Shown: one piece after another, positions 1 to 8,725 of the stretch | How the letters are laid out: each line of letters opens with the position of its first letter | How positions within the stretch are numbered: the first letter of the stretch is position 1 | From: Kiritimatiellia bacterium | Lineage (GTDB): Bacteria; Verrucomicrobiota; Kiritimatiellia; RFP12; UBA1067 | Reading direction: 5' to 3' | Length of the DNA stretch: 32,186 nucleotides | NCBI GenBank assembly: GCA_017418445.1 | Contig: JAFONM010000045.1 | Coordinates: 1 to 32,186, forward strand | Program-made: the position numbers and the translations under genes | The notes under the pieces: model-generated | What the model was told of the DNA's origin: nothing | The model's input: only the letters and a program-made list of their open reading frames with translations | The model's database searches: none

Positions 1-920
1 CCCTGGAAGCCGCCTGCGATCGCGTTCCTGCCGACCGCCTCCTCGCCGAAGCCCATCTCCTTGAGCTTGGGATTGCCGGCCATCATGTCGCGGACGATGA
101 TCGCCATCTTCGCGATGAACTCCCAGTCCTTGTCTTTCTCGGCGCGCGACTTCTGTATCTTGACCGGATTGTAGTCCTTCCCTTCCTTGAGGTTCTTCTT
201 CATCCACGCGAGCGCCTTCTTGTACTCTTCCTTGTCGTAGATGCCTTCCTCGATGCGGCGGAGAATCTCGCACTCGTCCATGTTCTCCGGCGCGATGCCG
301 AGATAGTCCTGCATGAAGTTGACGTCGACGAACGAGCCCGCGATGCCCATCGCGGAAGTTCCGATCGAGAGATAGCTCTTGCCCTTCATCATCGCGACGG
401 CGAGCCCGGCCTTGGCGAACCTAAGGATCTTCTCTGAGACGTCTGCGGGAATCTTCGTCGTCTCGTCGCGGTTCTGCACCTCGTGGCCGTAGATGCCGTA
501 GGCGGGCATTCCGCGCTGCGCATAGCCCGCGAGCATGCACGCGAGATAGACCGCGCCGGGACGCTCCGTGCCGTTGAAGCCCCACACGGCCTTTGGCATC
601 ACGGGGTCGAGATCCATCGTCTCGGTGCCGTAGCACCAGCACGGCGTCACGGAGAGCGAGACACCCACGTTGTTCGCTGCGAACTTGTTCGCGCACTGGG
701 CCGCCTCGAACCTGCCGCCGATGGTGGTGTCGGCAATGACGCACTCCACCTTCGACCCGTCGGGGTACCTGAGGTTGTCGGAGATGAGCTTCGCCGCGGC
801 CCTGGCCATGTCCATCGTCTGGTCCTCGAGCGACTCGCGGACTCCGCGCCGGCGGCCGTCGATGATCGGACGTATGCCGACTCTCGGAAATTCGTTATGC
901 GTGAATACGGTCTGAGACAT
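1..920 (-). CDS. fucI: L-fucose isomerase, 5' part (runs off the window)
   Basis: Converts L-fucose to L-fuculose in the cytoplasm, the first step of fucose breakdown. The visible 306 residues begin [18 protein letters not shown] and contain the family's hallmark stretches [66 protein letters not shown] and RNAIAGGFQ, in the same order as in E. coli FucI (about 590 aa). The metal-binding and catalytic Glu/Asp/His of the family lie beyond the window edge, so activity cannot be judged. The ATG at 920 is supported by an excellent Shine-Dalgarno, AAGGAGGG, a few bases upstream, and by the protein alignment. The frame is intact throughout the visible part. It follows parA and a small overlapping ORF, but probably has its own promoter. 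Family assignment is secure from memory of the family. Confidence 0.95.
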   Translation of the reverse strand, partial: MSQTVFTHNEFPRVGIRPIIDGRRRGVRESLEDQTMDMARAAAKLISDNLRYPDGSKVECVIADTTIGGRFEAAQCANKFAANNVGVSLSVTPCWCYGTETMDLDPVMPKAVWGFNGTERPGAVYLACMLAGYAQRGMPAYGIYGHEVQNRDETTKIPADVSEKILRFAKAGLAVAMMKGKSYLSIGTSAMGIAGSFVDVNFMQDYLGIAPENMDECEILRRIEEGIYDKEEYKKALAWMKKNLKEGKDYNPVKIQKSRAEKDKDWEFIAKMAIIVRDMMAGNPKLKEMGFGEEAVGRNAIAGGFQ

Positions 921-1062
921 CTTTTCCCTCCTTGTTTTTGTCAATATTTGTTATTTTATCATATTTCTCCGCCCTGTGCGCGGCCGCATCGGCCATGATG
1001 CGCCGAAAGCGGGCGAGCTCCGCCTCGCGCGGAAAGCGCCGCTCGTAGGATCCGTCAGCCAT
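895..1062 (-). CDS. Possible small protein (55 aa) between parA and fucI
   Basis: Short ORF beginning [19 protein letters not shown] and ending VSDRIHA; not recognised. The protein would be highly charged, with a probable single helix (residues about 10-36) and no membrane segment. In favour: its ATG overlaps the parA stop (ATGGCTGA, 8-nt overlap), and GGAGG is placed 9 nt upstream, so translational coupling to parA is plausible. Against: its 3' part is AT-rich, covers the likely fucI promoter and Shine-Dalgarno, and overlaps the fucI start by 26 nt. This suggests either that the real coding part is shorter or that the ORF is fortuitous. Function unknown. Confidence 0.35.
   Translation of the reverse strand: MADGSYERRFPREAELARFRRIMADAAAHRAEKYDKITNIDKNKEGKDVSDRIHA
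953..961 (-). promoter_or_regulatory. Candidate extended -10 promoter for fucI
   Basis: On the minus strand the sequence TGATAAAAT resembles the extended -10 consensus TGnTATAAT, which is seen more perfectly elsewhere in this window. It sits in an AT-rich island in otherwise GC-rich DNA. A start about 7 nt downstream would give a leader of about 26 nt carrying the fucI Shine-Dalgarno. No convincing -35 box is visible. It lies inside the possible small ORF 895-1062. Confidence 0.4.
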
Positions 1063-1942
1063 TTGCACCCGCCTCCGCGGCGTTCTGCGCCGATGCCGCG
1101 GCATCGACCTTCTCCTCCGGCTGCGGAGCGGGCGCAGGCTGCGGCGCGGGAACGGCCTCGAAGCGCGTCGGATTCTTCGCCATGAACTCCCATGCGAAAG
1201 CCTTGTAGCTCTCCGCGCCCTTGGAGCGCGGATCGAGGAAGACCACCGGAGTCCCCATCGACGGAGCCTCCGAGACGCGGACGTTGCGTGGAATCGTGGT
1301 CTCGTAGACCCTGTCGCCGAAGTGCTTCCTGACCTCCTCCATCACGTCCTGCGTGAGGCGCGCGACGGAGTTGACCATCGTGAAGACGATTCCGTTCAGC
1401 TCGAGAGACGGATTGACGGACGCCCTGATGCGGTCGATCGAGCCGGTGATCAGGGCGAGGCCGTCCATCGCGAGAAACTCCGCCTGGATTGGAATAAGGA
1501 CCCCGTCCGACGCGACGAGCGAGGATGTCATTACGATTCCGAGGGACGGCGGACAGTCGAGGACGATGTAGTCGAAGGCACCGGCCTCCTTGACGGGCGC
1601 AAGGGCGTTCCTGATCATCTCGAGGCGGTCGGGACGCGCGCCGAATTCGAGTTCCGCGCCAGCGAGGTCGACCTCGGACGGGATGACGTTGAGGTTGTTC
1701 CACTTCGTCGGCTGGATCACGTCCTCCACGGCCTTCTCCCCGAGAAGGACGCGATAGAGTGAAATGCCGGGCTGCTTCTCGAGTCCGAGCCCGAGCGTCG
1801 CGTGCGCCTGCGGATCGAGGTCCACGACCAGGACGGCGCGCTTCCGCGCCGACAGCGCCGCGGCGAGGTTGACCACCGTCGTCGTCTTGCCGACCCCGCC
1901 CTTCTGGTTTGCCACTGCGATTATCTTCGTTCTGCGTTCCAT
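1055..1942 (-). CDS. parA: ParA/Soj-family chromosome partitioning ATPase
   Basis: 295-residue Walker-type ATPase of the ParA/MinD superfamily. Such proteins bind DNA non-specifically as ATP dimers and, with ParB, move replication origins or other cargo. Visible motifs: deviant Walker A ANQKGGVGKTTT at residues 11-22 with the signature lysine (K14), VVDLDPQAHAT (Walker A'), and YIVLDCPPSLG (Walker B). The C-terminus after about residue 265 is a Pro/Ala/Glu-rich tail (VPAPQPAPAPQPEEK) likely to be disordered. No parB and no parS site (TGTTTCACGTGAAACA) is visible here, so whether it is the chromosomal Soj or an orphan ParA is open. Its ATG directly abuts the stop of the unknown protein upstream, and it is the last clear member of the long minus-strand operon. 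Confidence 0.88.
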   Translation of the reverse strand: MERRTKIIAVANQKGGVGKTTTVVNLAAALSARKRAVLVVDLDPQAHATLGLGLEKQPGISLYRVLLGEKAVEDVIQPTKWNNLNVIPSEVDLAGAELEFGARPDRLEMIRNALAPVKEAGAFDYIVLDCPPSLGIVMTSSLVASDGVLIPIQAEFLAMDGLALITGSIDRIRASVNPSLELNGIVFTMVNSVARLTQDVMEEVRKHFGDRVYETTIPRNVRVSEAPSMGTPVVFLDPRSKGAESYKAFAWEFMAKNPTRFEAVPAPQPAPAPQPEEKVDAAASAQNAAEAGANG

Positions 1943-2473
1943 TTAGAATAGCTTGCCTTTCTCGTGAAGTTCGCGGATGTTCTTTCCGGTGCTGCGCTCG
2001 ACCTCCCTGCGCCACAGCACGATGAGCGCCACGTCCCACGGATCGTCGACCGTCTGGAGGACCGCACGGAACGGATCGTTCCTGGAGAGGACGTCGTTCT
2101 TGACGCGCTCGGTCACGGCCGCGAGGGAGTCGGTGACTATCTGCTCGGAAAAGTTGTCGCTCTTCAGATGGTATCCGTAGCGGAGTATCCGGAGATTCTC
2201 CTCCGTCTCGCGAAGGAACTCGAGATACTCCTTCGCCTCCTCGCCGAAGCCCTCCAGGGTCGGCGGAACGAAATGGGGCGCGATCACCTCCGGCTGGTGC
2301 GCCTCGAGGCGTCCTTCGCGGACACGTATCTTGCCCGGATGGTCGTCGAGTTCGGATATGACGTGATAGTTGACGAGCGTGGAGCCGAACGTCTCGAGCC
2401 TGTGCGTGGGCGAGACGATGATCTTCACGTGGCGCGCCGCATACCACCTGTCGAAATCCGGATTCGAACTCAT
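1943..2473 (-). CDS. Conserved-looking protein of unknown function upstream of parA
   Basis: 176-residue soluble protein, [18 protein letters not shown]..., not recognised. It has no signal peptide or membrane segment. The N-terminal half looks beta-rich (KIIVSPTHRLETFGS, NYHVISEL, GKIRVREGRLE) and the C-terminal half helical and charged (FGEEAKEYLEFLRETEENLRIL, then ERVKNDVLSRNDPF and VDDPWDVALIVLWRREVERS). The start is fixed by a 4-nt ATGA overlap with the HAD gene stop and by GGGGGAG 8 nt upstream. The stop abuts the parA start with no gap, so the two are probably co-translated. A link with ParA is therefore possible but rests only on position. No function is proposed. Confidence 0.75.
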   Translation of the reverse strand: MSSNPDFDRWYAARHVKIIVSPTHRLETFGSTLVNYHVISELDDHPGKIRVREGRLEAHQPEVIAPHFVPPTLEGFGEEAKEYLEFLRETEENLRILRYGYHLKSDNFSEQIVTDSLAAVTERVKNDVLSRNDPFRAVLQTVDDPWDVALIVLWRREVERSTGKNIRELHEKGKLF

Positions 2474-3126
2474 GCGGAGAACTCCCCCTCGATGTCGAAC
2501 TCGGAGAGGTCCCTGACCGTCCAGGTCGCGCCGGAAAGATCCATGGGGACCCTGCTGCGGTCGAGTGCGAGAACCTTCATGCCCGCCGCGACGCCCGAGG
2601 CGACGCCGACGGCCGAATCCTCGACGACGACGCAGTCCGCGGGAGCGACGCCCAGCCTCTTCGCAGCCTCGAGGAATCCGCTCGGATCGGGCTTGCCCTT
2701 CGCGTAGTCGCCGGCGCCGAGAACCAGATTCGTCACGTCGTCGACTCCGCACAGTCTCGCGGCGGCCTCGACGTCCCTGCGCGGAGATCCCGACACGATG
2801 GCGCACGGCGCCATCGCGGAGACCCTCCTGAAGAAATCCACCGATCCCCTGACGATCATCGACTCGGGGTTCGCGGCGTGCTTCGAGTAGTATCCCCTCA
2901 GAACGCGCGCGTCCTCTTCGGGAACGGCGACTCCCAGTTCCGGATGCTCCGAATGCAGCCAGCGGTCTATGTCGAGCCAGTTGCGTCCCACGACGTTGAC
3001 GAGTATCGTCTCCGCGTCGGCACTGCCGCCGCGCGAGGCGATCCAGTCGCACATTGCCGCCGCCCAGGCCGGCTCCGTGTCGACCAGCGTCCCGTCAAGG
3101 TCGAAGAGGAACGCCGCCGGCTTCAT
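2470..3126 (-). CDS. HAD-family phosphatase, beta-phosphoglucomutase/PGP-like
   Basis: 218-residue haloacid dehalogenase-like hydrolase. Motif I is [11 protein letters not shown] (nucleophile D9, general acid D11); motif II is [10 protein letters not shown]; motif III lysine is in [19 protein letters not shown]; motif IV is [20 protein letters not shown] helical cap lies between motifs I and II (residues about 15-85). This subfamily (IA-3) acts on small sugar phosphates such as hexose phosphates or phosphoglycolate; the substrate cannot be read from the sequence. The start MKPAAFLF is chosen because the longer reading frame upstream runs through the SEC-C gene, and its ATG overlaps that gene's TGA (ATGA). 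It also overlaps the next gene by 4 nt. Confidence 0.88.
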   Translation of the reverse strand: MKPAAFLFDLDGTLVDTEPAWAAAMCDWIASRGGSADAETILVNVVGRNWLDIDRWLHSEHPELGVAVPEEDARVLRGYYSKHAANPESMIVRGSVDFFRRVSAMAPCAIVSGSPRRDVEAAARLCGVDDVTNLVLGAGDYAKGKPDPSGFLEAAKRLGVAPADCVVVEDSAVGVASGVAAGMKVLALDRSRVPMDLSGATWTVRDLSEFDIEGEFSA

Positions 3127-3626
3127 TTTCCCCTGCCGCAGCACTTCTTGTACTTCTTGCCGCTCCCGCAGGGGCACGGATCGTTCCTGCCGACCTTCGG
3201 CTCCTCGCGCACGATCGGCTTCTCGCCTACGAGATCGCCGTCCTCGAACTTCCAGCCGTCGGCCTCCTTCACGAATGTGGAGACCTCGTGGTGGTTGCAG
3301 AACTCGCCGTTCGCCGTATAGGAGGCGCGGAACTCCACGACTCCCGTCGTGTCGTCCGGCCCGCCCTTCTCGGTGCGGATGATTTCAAGCCCGTGCCATT
3401 CGGCCGAGCGGCTCCAGGCGCGCGATGTCGCCTCGTCGAACTCGTCCTGGACGGCCTTCACGGCGCTCGTCTTCAGAAACGGAATGTGCTCCGTGGCGTA
3501 CGCGGTATAGCGCGCGCGCATGAGAGCCTCCGCGGTCGGAGCCTTCGCCCCGCCGTCGAGAATCGGACCGCAGCATTCGCCGTAGGTCCTGCCGGAATCA
3601 CATGGACACTTTTCTTCGTTGTTCAT
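3123..3626 (-). CDS. YchJ-like protein with two SEC-C zinc motifs
   Basis: 167-residue protein with a SEC-C type zinc-binding motif at each end: [13 protein letters not shown] near residue 7 and [13 protein letters not shown] near residue 149. Between them is the UPF0225/YchJ central domain ([33 protein letters not shown]), an NTF2-like fold in related structures. SEC-C motifs bind zinc and in SecA mediate contact with SecB and ribosomes; the role of YchJ proteins is not established. The start overlaps the end of lnt by 29 nt and has only a weak Shine-Dalgarno (AAGGC). An extended -10-like sequence just upstream may drive it separately. The stop overlaps the HAD start by 4 nt. Confidence 0.9.
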   Translation of the reverse strand: MNNEEKCPCDSGRTYGECCGPILDGGAKAPTAEALMRARYTAYATEHIPFLKTSAVKAVQDEFDEATSRAWSRSAEWHGLEIIRTEKGGPDDTTGVVEFRASYTANGEFCNHHEVSTFVKEADGWKFEDGDLVGEKPIVREEPKVGRNDPCPCGSGKKYKKCCGRGK

Positions 3627-5241
3627 AGCTTGCCTTATATTCTACCATACCAATCGCCGTTAGTAAAACGAGAAAGGCGCAAAAAAGCGGCACGTCTCCG
3701 AGGCGGACGTAGACCGTAGGGGTCCAGTCCGACGGCATGTCGATCCGCGCGCACATCGCTCCCGCCTCGTCCACGATCGGCCGCCCGTCCCCGTCGACAA
3801 GCCATGACGCCTTTCCATCCGGCGAAATCGTGCCCGTGACGCCGGAATTGCCGACGCGCGCGACGGGAAGCCCCGTCTCGATCGCGCGCGCCACGGCCTG
3901 CCAGGCGTGCTGCACGGGCTCGACCGAGTTCGAGAACCAGTTGTCGTTGGTCATGAAGACGAGAACCCTGGCACCCTTCTCCGCGAGCCGGCGCATCTGG
4001 GCGGAATCCGTGTCTTCGTAGCATATCGCGACGCCCAGCTTCGCGGTGGAGGCGTCGAGCGCGAGTTCGAGCGTCTTCAGCTCGCCGGGCGTGCAGCTTC
4101 CGACCGGGGCGAGCTTCTGGAGGACCGTGAAAACCTTGTCGAACGGTATGAATTCCCCGAACGGCACGAGATGGACCTTGTCGTAGACGTCGGAGCACCG
4201 GGGGCGGGACTCCGGGTGCCGGGAGTAGAGGGCGGCGGAGTTGTAGAGTTTCTCCCCGGACCTGCGCGAGCCACCGGCAAGGACGGCCTTCGCCCCCGTC
4301 ACGGACATCGCCTGACGGGCAAACAGCGACGCCCGCGGCGAGTCGACGGCACCCACTTCGCAAAATGCGCTTTCGGGAAGAACCAGAACATCCGGCTTCG
4401 CATGGGCAAGAGTCGAGAAAAGGAACGAATACCGCTCCTCCGTGTCCTCCTCGACGCCCTGCGACATCTCGAAGACGGACGGGAAGTTGCGCTGGACGAG
4501 TCCCGCGCTCATCTTGACGTGGCAGGAGGACCCGAAGAAATCCCTGCAGACTCCGGCAATCTGATAGACGCCTATGACGAGGACGAGCGGGACGATCGTC
4601 TCGACGGACCGGAGCCAGCGCGGCGGCGCGCCGACCTGCTCCGAATCGCGCATGAAGCCGGCGAACATTCGCTCGGCGATGGAGACGAACGTCCCGTTCA
4701 CGAGGACTGCAATCGCACTCACGAGATAGACGCCGCCGAGCATGGCCGGCCCGCCAAGACCCGCGTTCACCGGAGCTACGCCGAGCTGGTTCCATGCGAA
4801 ACCGCCGAAGAGCCGCGAGCGGACGATTTCAAGGCCCGCCCAGAGGACCGGTTCGGCGACAAAGATCGCAAGGAGCCTCCATCCGTAATGGCGCGTCCGG
4901 ACCCAGCGCCACACGATGGCGGCGAGCCACCCGAACAATCCGAAGTAGAGCGCGCAGTACGCGGCGAGCGCCCCCCAGCCGAGGACGACGAGAGGCCACG
5001 GACCGCCGTTCTTGACTATCGCCGGCATCCAGGAAAGCGTGGCCGTCCAGAAAAAGAGTCCGTTGGAGAACCAGCAGAGGAACGAGCGCTTCGGGGAGTT
5101 GCGGCGCGAGAACCATATTGCGGGCGCAAGAGCGAAGAACACGTCCGCGCTCTCGCCCATCGGCGGAAAGCTCGCCCACAGGAGGAATCCCGGGACGAAC
5201 CAGAGCAGCAGCGGAAGCTTTTCGAGCAGTTTTCGAATCAT
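3598..5241 (-). CDS. lnt: Apolipoprotein N-acyltransferase
   Basis: 547-residue integral membrane enzyme that N-acylates the lipid-modified cysteine of lipoproteins, the last step of lipoprotein maturation. Its presence argues for a diderm envelope. The N-terminal half has about seven hydrophobic segments ([53 protein letters not shown] and others), followed by a periplasmic nitrilase-fold domain and a final anchor near residues 520-538. The catalytic triad is intact: E290 in [10 protein letters not shown]355 in [15 protein letters not shown], and C407 in VAICYED. The start ATG forms a 4-nt ATGA overlap with the U32 gene stop. The partner gene lgt is also in this window (26261-27052) in another operon; lspA is not visible. 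Confidence 0.95.
   Translation of the reverse strand: MIRKLLEKLPLLLWFVPGFLLWASFPPMGESADVFFALAPAIWFSRRNSPKRSFLCWFSNGLFFWTATLSWMPAIVKNGGPWPLVVLGWGALAAYCALYFGLFGWLAAIVWRWVRTRHYGWRLLAIFVAEPVLWAGLEIVRSRLFGGFAWNQLGVAPVNAGLGGPAMLGGVYLVSAIAVLVNGTFVSIAERMFAGFMRDSEQVGAPPRWLRSVETIVPLVLVIGVYQIAGVCRDFFGSSCHVKMSAGLVQRNFPSVFEMSQGVEEDTEERYSFLFSTLAHAKPDVLVLPESAFCEVGAVDSPRASLFARQAMSVTGAKAVLAGGSRRSGEKLYNSAALYSRHPESRPRCSDVYDKVHLVPFGEFIPFDKVFTVLQKLAPVGSCTPGELKTLELALDASTAKLGVAICYEDTDSAQMRRLAEKGARVLVFMTNDNWFSNSVEPVQHAWQAVARAIETGLPVARVGNSGVTGTISPDGKASWLVDGDGRPIVDEAGAMCARIDMPSDWTPTVYVRLGDVPLFCAFLVLLTAIGMVEYKASYEQRRKVSM
3639..3647 (-). promoter_or_regulatory. Weak internal promoter candidate before the SEC-C gene
   Basis: Minus-strand TGGTAGAAT inside the last codons of lnt is one base off the TGGTATAAT motif found at four other gene starts in this window. 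It ends 12 nt before the SEC-C gene ATG, so transcripts would be near-leaderless. It lies inside a coding region and may be chance. Confidence 0.25.
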
Positions 5242-7466
5242 GTCCGGCTCCACGACAGGTCGACTCGCGTCGCGACGCCCTTCGGCGGATCGAACGTCCG
5301 CGGCAGGGCGCGCGTCGTGATCCAGAGTCCGCTCTGGCGGTGGACCACGAGTCCGCTCTCGGCCGACGGCTCGGCACCGGGCCTGGTAAGCGAGATGAAA
5401 AGAGGGACGGACTGCTGCACGAGGAACTCGACGTCGTATCCGCTCTCGGCGAGGAAGGAAATGTTTCCGCGCCCGTTCTCGGGACTCGCCACGAAGCGAC
5501 GGACCCCGAGTTCGGAAAGCTGCCTCAGCGCGCTCGCGTTCATCGCATAGAGCGTCCAGTCCGCAGTGATGTCCGCGACGCCGCACTCCTTCAGGAGACT
5601 CAGGGTCGAAAGGTCCGCCGCCTCCCATGAGCCGTATCCGGCGCGGACGAGCCGCTTCACGGCGACGCGAAGCTTCGAGAAGTCGGACTCCTGAGTGAAC
5701 ACGGGCAGCGCGAGACGGACGCGGCCTGCGTCCGCATTGTCAAGAAATGAAAAATCGGTTCCGCCGTCGACGGCATATACGACCTCGTCCCAGTCGCCAT
5801 CCGGCAGCTTCTGCTCCGGACGGAGCCTGATCGTGCGGCGCGGACCGGACGCATCGTCCGATCCGGCCGCGGTCAAAGGCGCGGCATCGTCCCCGAGCGC
5901 CGCGGAAAGCCTCCTCCCCTCCTCCGCCTCGCGCACGGCGTCCAGCCGCTCCACCAGGTCGCGCCTCAGGTCGTTCAGGAGGCGTGGCGGAGCGAAAAGT
6001 CCGCATGGATCCTCCACCTTGAGCGTTCCGAGGGCGTAGTCCGTATCGCCGAGCTTGGAGAACGCCTTGCGGACGGCGTCCGCGGTCCGTTCCGGATGCT
6101 GCGCCGGTTCGAGGTCGCAGGGAAGCCTGCACTCGATACCCCCGGGCATGGCCGTCGCCGCAATCGAGTCCTTTGCAAGCCTCACCTCGACATCCATCCT
6201 CGTGCAGCCGGGATAGTCGCCGGACCTGTAGCCCGGGACGGGGAACATGCGCTTGACGGCGTTGGACATCGAGCAGTAGACCTTCGCGCCGTCCCTGATG
6301 GTCGCGGCCAGGTCGGGTCCGTCGCCCTGCGGCTCGGGGAGCAGCAGCTCGACGTCCGTCCCCGCGGACACCTCGAACACCGGAACGCGTGATATCGCGT
6401 TGCGCATGTAGGTGATTCCGAACCCGAGCGGCTTTCCGCCGTCCGGCGACGGCACCTGGATTCCATCGTGGCGTTCCAGCGCGCGGGCCGTGTGGAACCT
6501 CAGCCAGGCGCGTCCCTCGCGGTCGCGCGTGACGCGCTTGACGGTCCCTATCGCGGCGCCGAGATGTCCAAGCGATTCCGTGTCGACCGGCGAATCCGAC
6601 GTGTCCGTCCTGCCGTTCAGATACAGTTCGGTGGTTCTTCTGGAGAACACCGTCTCGAGGTCTCCGGGCGTCACACGCGGACCGTCCCCGCGGCCGTCAA
6701 GCATCTGCCTGTACCACCTGACGACGCTGGCGACGTAGAGCGCGCTCTTCATGCGTCCCTCGATCTTGAGGGACGAGACTCCGGCGGCGACGAGCTTCCC
6801 GACGTCCTCGCCGAGGCGGAGGTCCTTCATGGAGAACGGAAAGACCTTCTTCCCGTTCGGTGCGGACTGCGGAAGCCTGCAGCAGTACGCGCACTCGCCG
6901 CGGTTTCCGCTGCGCCCCTTCTCCATCGCGGAAAAAAGGCAGAGCCCTGAAATCGAATAGCAGAGCGCCCCGTGTATGAAGCATTCGAACTCCATTCCGC
7001 CTGAACGCTTCACCAGAAACTCGACTTCCGCGGCGCTCAGTTCGCGGGCGGGGACGACGCGCCTGAACCCGAGGCTCCTCAGCGCATTGACGCCTGCGAG
7101 GTTGTGCGCGGCGAGCTGCGTCGAGGCGTGGAGCTCCAGGGACGGGAAGTACCTGCGGCATATGCGCGCGACGCCGAGGTCCTGTACGATCAGCGCGTCG
7201 GGTCCGATCCTGTCGAGTTCCGCCAGCTCGCGGACCGCGCGCTCCATGTCCCCTTCGTCGACGAGCGTGTTGAAGGTGACGTAGACCTTCTTCCCGTCGC
7301 GGCGCGCGACCCGGACGAGCTCGCGGAGACGGTCGGGCGTGAAGTTCTTTGCGAAGGCCCGGGCGGAGAAGGAGCCGAGGCCGCAATATACCGCATCGGC
7401 GCCCGCGTCAAACGCCGCGAGCGCCGTGTCGAAATCACCTGCAGGTGCTAGAAGTTCCACGCTCAC
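5238..7466 (-). CDS. U32-family peptidase / rRNA hydroxylase-like protein (RlhA-like)
   Basis: 742-residue member of the U32 family. The start is GTG (MSVELLAPAGDFDTAL); GTGA overlaps the lysA stop and there is no ATG nearby. Residues 1-100 form the usual barrel start (ELLAPAG, DAVYCGLGSFSARA). The signature follows at about 163-200: FIHGALCYSISGLC then SGNRGECAYCCRLPQ, with C169, C176, C192 and C195/C196 as candidate Fe-S ligands, then KDLRL and SLKIEGRMKS. The long C-terminal extension (about residues 300-740) resembles the DUF3656-type region of E. coli RlhA (YdcP, about 650 aa), which makes 5-hydroxycytidine in 23S rRNA. RNA hydroxylation is thus more likely than proteolysis, but by homology only. 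Its stop overlaps the lnt start. Confidence 0.87.
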   Translation of the reverse strand: MSVELLAPAGDFDTALAAFDAGADAVYCGLGSFSARAFAKNFTPDRLRELVRVARRDGKKVYVTFNTLVDEGDMERAVRELAELDRIGPDALIVQDLGVARICRRYFPSLELHASTQLAAHNLAGVNALRSLGFRRVVPARELSAAEVEFLVKRSGGMEFECFIHGALCYSISGLCLFSAMEKGRSGNRGECAYCCRLPQSAPNGKKVFPFSMKDLRLGEDVGKLVAAGVSSLKIEGRMKSALYVASVVRWYRQMLDGRGDGPRVTPGDLETVFSRRTTELYLNGRTDTSDSPVDTESLGHLGAAIGTVKRVTRDREGRAWLRFHTARALERHDGIQVPSPDGGKPLGFGITYMRNAISRVPVFEVSAGTDVELLLPEPQGDGPDLAATIRDGAKVYCSMSNAVKRMFPVPGYRSGDYPGCTRMDVEVRLAKDSIAATAMPGGIECRLPCDLEPAQHPERTADAVRKAFSKLGDTDYALGTLKVEDPCGLFAPPRLLNDLRRDLVERLDAVREAEEGRRLSAALGDDAAPLTAAGSDDASGPRRTIRLRPEQKLPDGDWDEVVYAVDGGTDFSFLDNADAGRVRLALPVFTQESDFSKLRVAVKRLVRAGYGSWEAADLSTLSLLKECGVADITADWTLYAMNASALRQLSELGVRRFVASPENGRGNISFLAESGYDVEFLVQQSVPLFISLTRPGAEPSAESGLVVHRQSGLWITTRALPRTFDPPKGVATRVDLSWSRT

Positions 7467-8725
7467 AGTCCGGGGTAGTCCAGGGTCGCGAAGTAGTCGT
7501 CCAGAGTCTCGGCGCGCCGAATCTCCTTCACGGAGCCGTCCTTCGACATGAGAAGCTCGGCGCTCCTGAGCTTTCCGTTGTAGTTGAAGCCCATCGCGTG
7601 CCCGTGGGCGCCGGCGTCGCAGACGACGACCCAGTCGCCTATGTCGAGCTTCGGAAGGCTCCTCTGGATGGCGAACTTGTCGTTGTTCTCGCAGAGGGAT
7701 CCGGTGACGTCGTAGACGGTGTCCGCCGGCATGTCCTCCTTGCCGGGGACGACGATCTCGTGGTACGCGCCGTAGAGCGCGGGACGCATGAGGTTCGCCA
7801 TGCAGGCGTCGAGTCCGGCGTACCTGCGGAAGGTGTCCTTCATGTGGATGACCTTCGAGACGAGGTATCCGTACGGACCCGTTATGCAGCGTCCGCACTC
7901 CATGTAGAGCTTGAGGGGCCTCATGCCCTTTGCGACGACGAGCTCCTCGTGCGCCCTGCGTATTCCGTCGCCGACGCGCCCGAGATCCATGGGCTTCTGA
8001 TCGGGCCTGTACGGGATGCCTATCCCGCCGCCGATGTTGACGAACTCGAACTCGATCCCGAGCTTTTCGTGCAGCTCTCCGGCGAGCTCGAAGAGGAGGC
8101 GCGCCGTGTCGATTATGTACTCCGGGTCGAGTTCGTTGGAGGCGACCATCGTGTGGAGTCCGAAGCGCGTGACGCCGGCCTTCCTCATGGCGCCGTAGCA
8201 CTCGAAGATCTGTTCGCGAGTCATCCCGTACTTCGCCTCCTCGGGCTTGCCGATGATGGCGTTGCCGCCCTTCAGGGGGCCTGGATTGTAGCGGCAGCAC
8301 ATGATGCGGCCGGCGAAGTCGACGTCCTCGCCGACGGCGTCGAGAAGGCACTGCCAGTGCGTGACGTCGTCGAGGTTCACTATCGCCCCGAGCTCCCATG
8401 CCTTCCTGAACTCCTCCTCCGGAGTGTCGTTCGAAGTGAACATGATGGAGTCGCCGACGTTGCCGACGGCCCTGGCGAGAATCAGTTCGGCGAGGGACGA
8501 GCAGTCGCTCCCGAAGCCGAACTCGTCCCTCAGGAGCTTCATGAGGTGGGGATTCGGGGCCGCCTTGACGGCGAAGTACTCGCGGAAGCCCTCGTTCCAT
8601 GCGAACGCCGCCTTGAGCCTGCGCGCGTTGTCGCGGATGCCTTCCGCGTCGTAGACGTGGAACGGAGTGGGCCACTTCGCGGCCGTCCTCTCGATCCACG
8701 CCCTGTCGAAGGGAATCTTTCTCAC
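7463..8725 (-). CDS. lysA: Diaminopimelate decarboxylase
   Basis: 420-residue PLP enzyme of the alanine-racemase-fold decarboxylases; removes CO2 from meso-diaminopimelate to make lysine. The PLP lysine is K54 in EYFAVKAAPNPHL. Other family motifs: FEFVNIGGGIGIPYRP, YMECGRCITGPYGY, TGSLCENNDKFA (subunit-bridging Cys and acidic residues), and DAGAHGHAMGFNYNGKLRSAELL. The last has His where classic LysA has Tyr (GAYG), a variant I associate with a LysA subgroup in anaerobes rather than loss of function. Carboxynorspermidine decarboxylase is the main alternative, but the CENND and NGKLRSAE motifs favour LysA. The start is GTG, overlapping the etfA TGA (GTGA), with AAGGGG just upstream. Confidence 0.88.
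   Translation of the reverse strand: MRKIPFDRAWIERTAAKWPTPFHVYDAEGIRDNARRLKAAFAWNEGFREYFAVKAAPNPHLMKLLRDEFGFGSDCSSLAELILARAVGNVGDSIMFTSNDTPEEEFRKAWELGAIVNLDDVTHWQCLLDAVGEDVDFAGRIMCCRYNPGPLKGGNAIIGKPEEAKYGMTREQIFECYGAMRKAGVTRFGLHTMVASNELDPEYIIDTARLLFELAGELHEKLGIEFEFVNIGGGIGIPYRPDQKPMDLGRVGDGIRRAHEELVVAKGMRPLKLYMECGRCITGPYGYLVSKVIHMKDTFRRYAGLDACMANLMRPALYGAYHEIVVPGKEDMPADTVYDVTGSLCENNDKFAIQRSLPKLDIGDWVVVCDAGAHGHAMGFNYNGKLRSAELLMSKDGSVKEIRRAETLDDYFATLDYPGL

Noticed and set aside
3907-5550. A 547-codon open frame on the plus strand opposite lnt
   Set aside because: Same antisense effect; the minus strand encodes a complete Lnt with its catalytic triad.
5238-8699. An apparent 1153-residue protein joining an arginine-rich region to the U32 peptidase
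   Set aside because: The part above 7466 is the out-of-frame shadow of lysA; the real U32 gene starts at GTG 7466, overlapping the lysA stop.
7463-8725. Loss of function in lysA because of GAHG instead of GAYG
   Set aside because: The PLP lysine and other motifs are intact, and GAHG with NYNGKLRSAE is a pattern I associate with a normal LysA subgroup.
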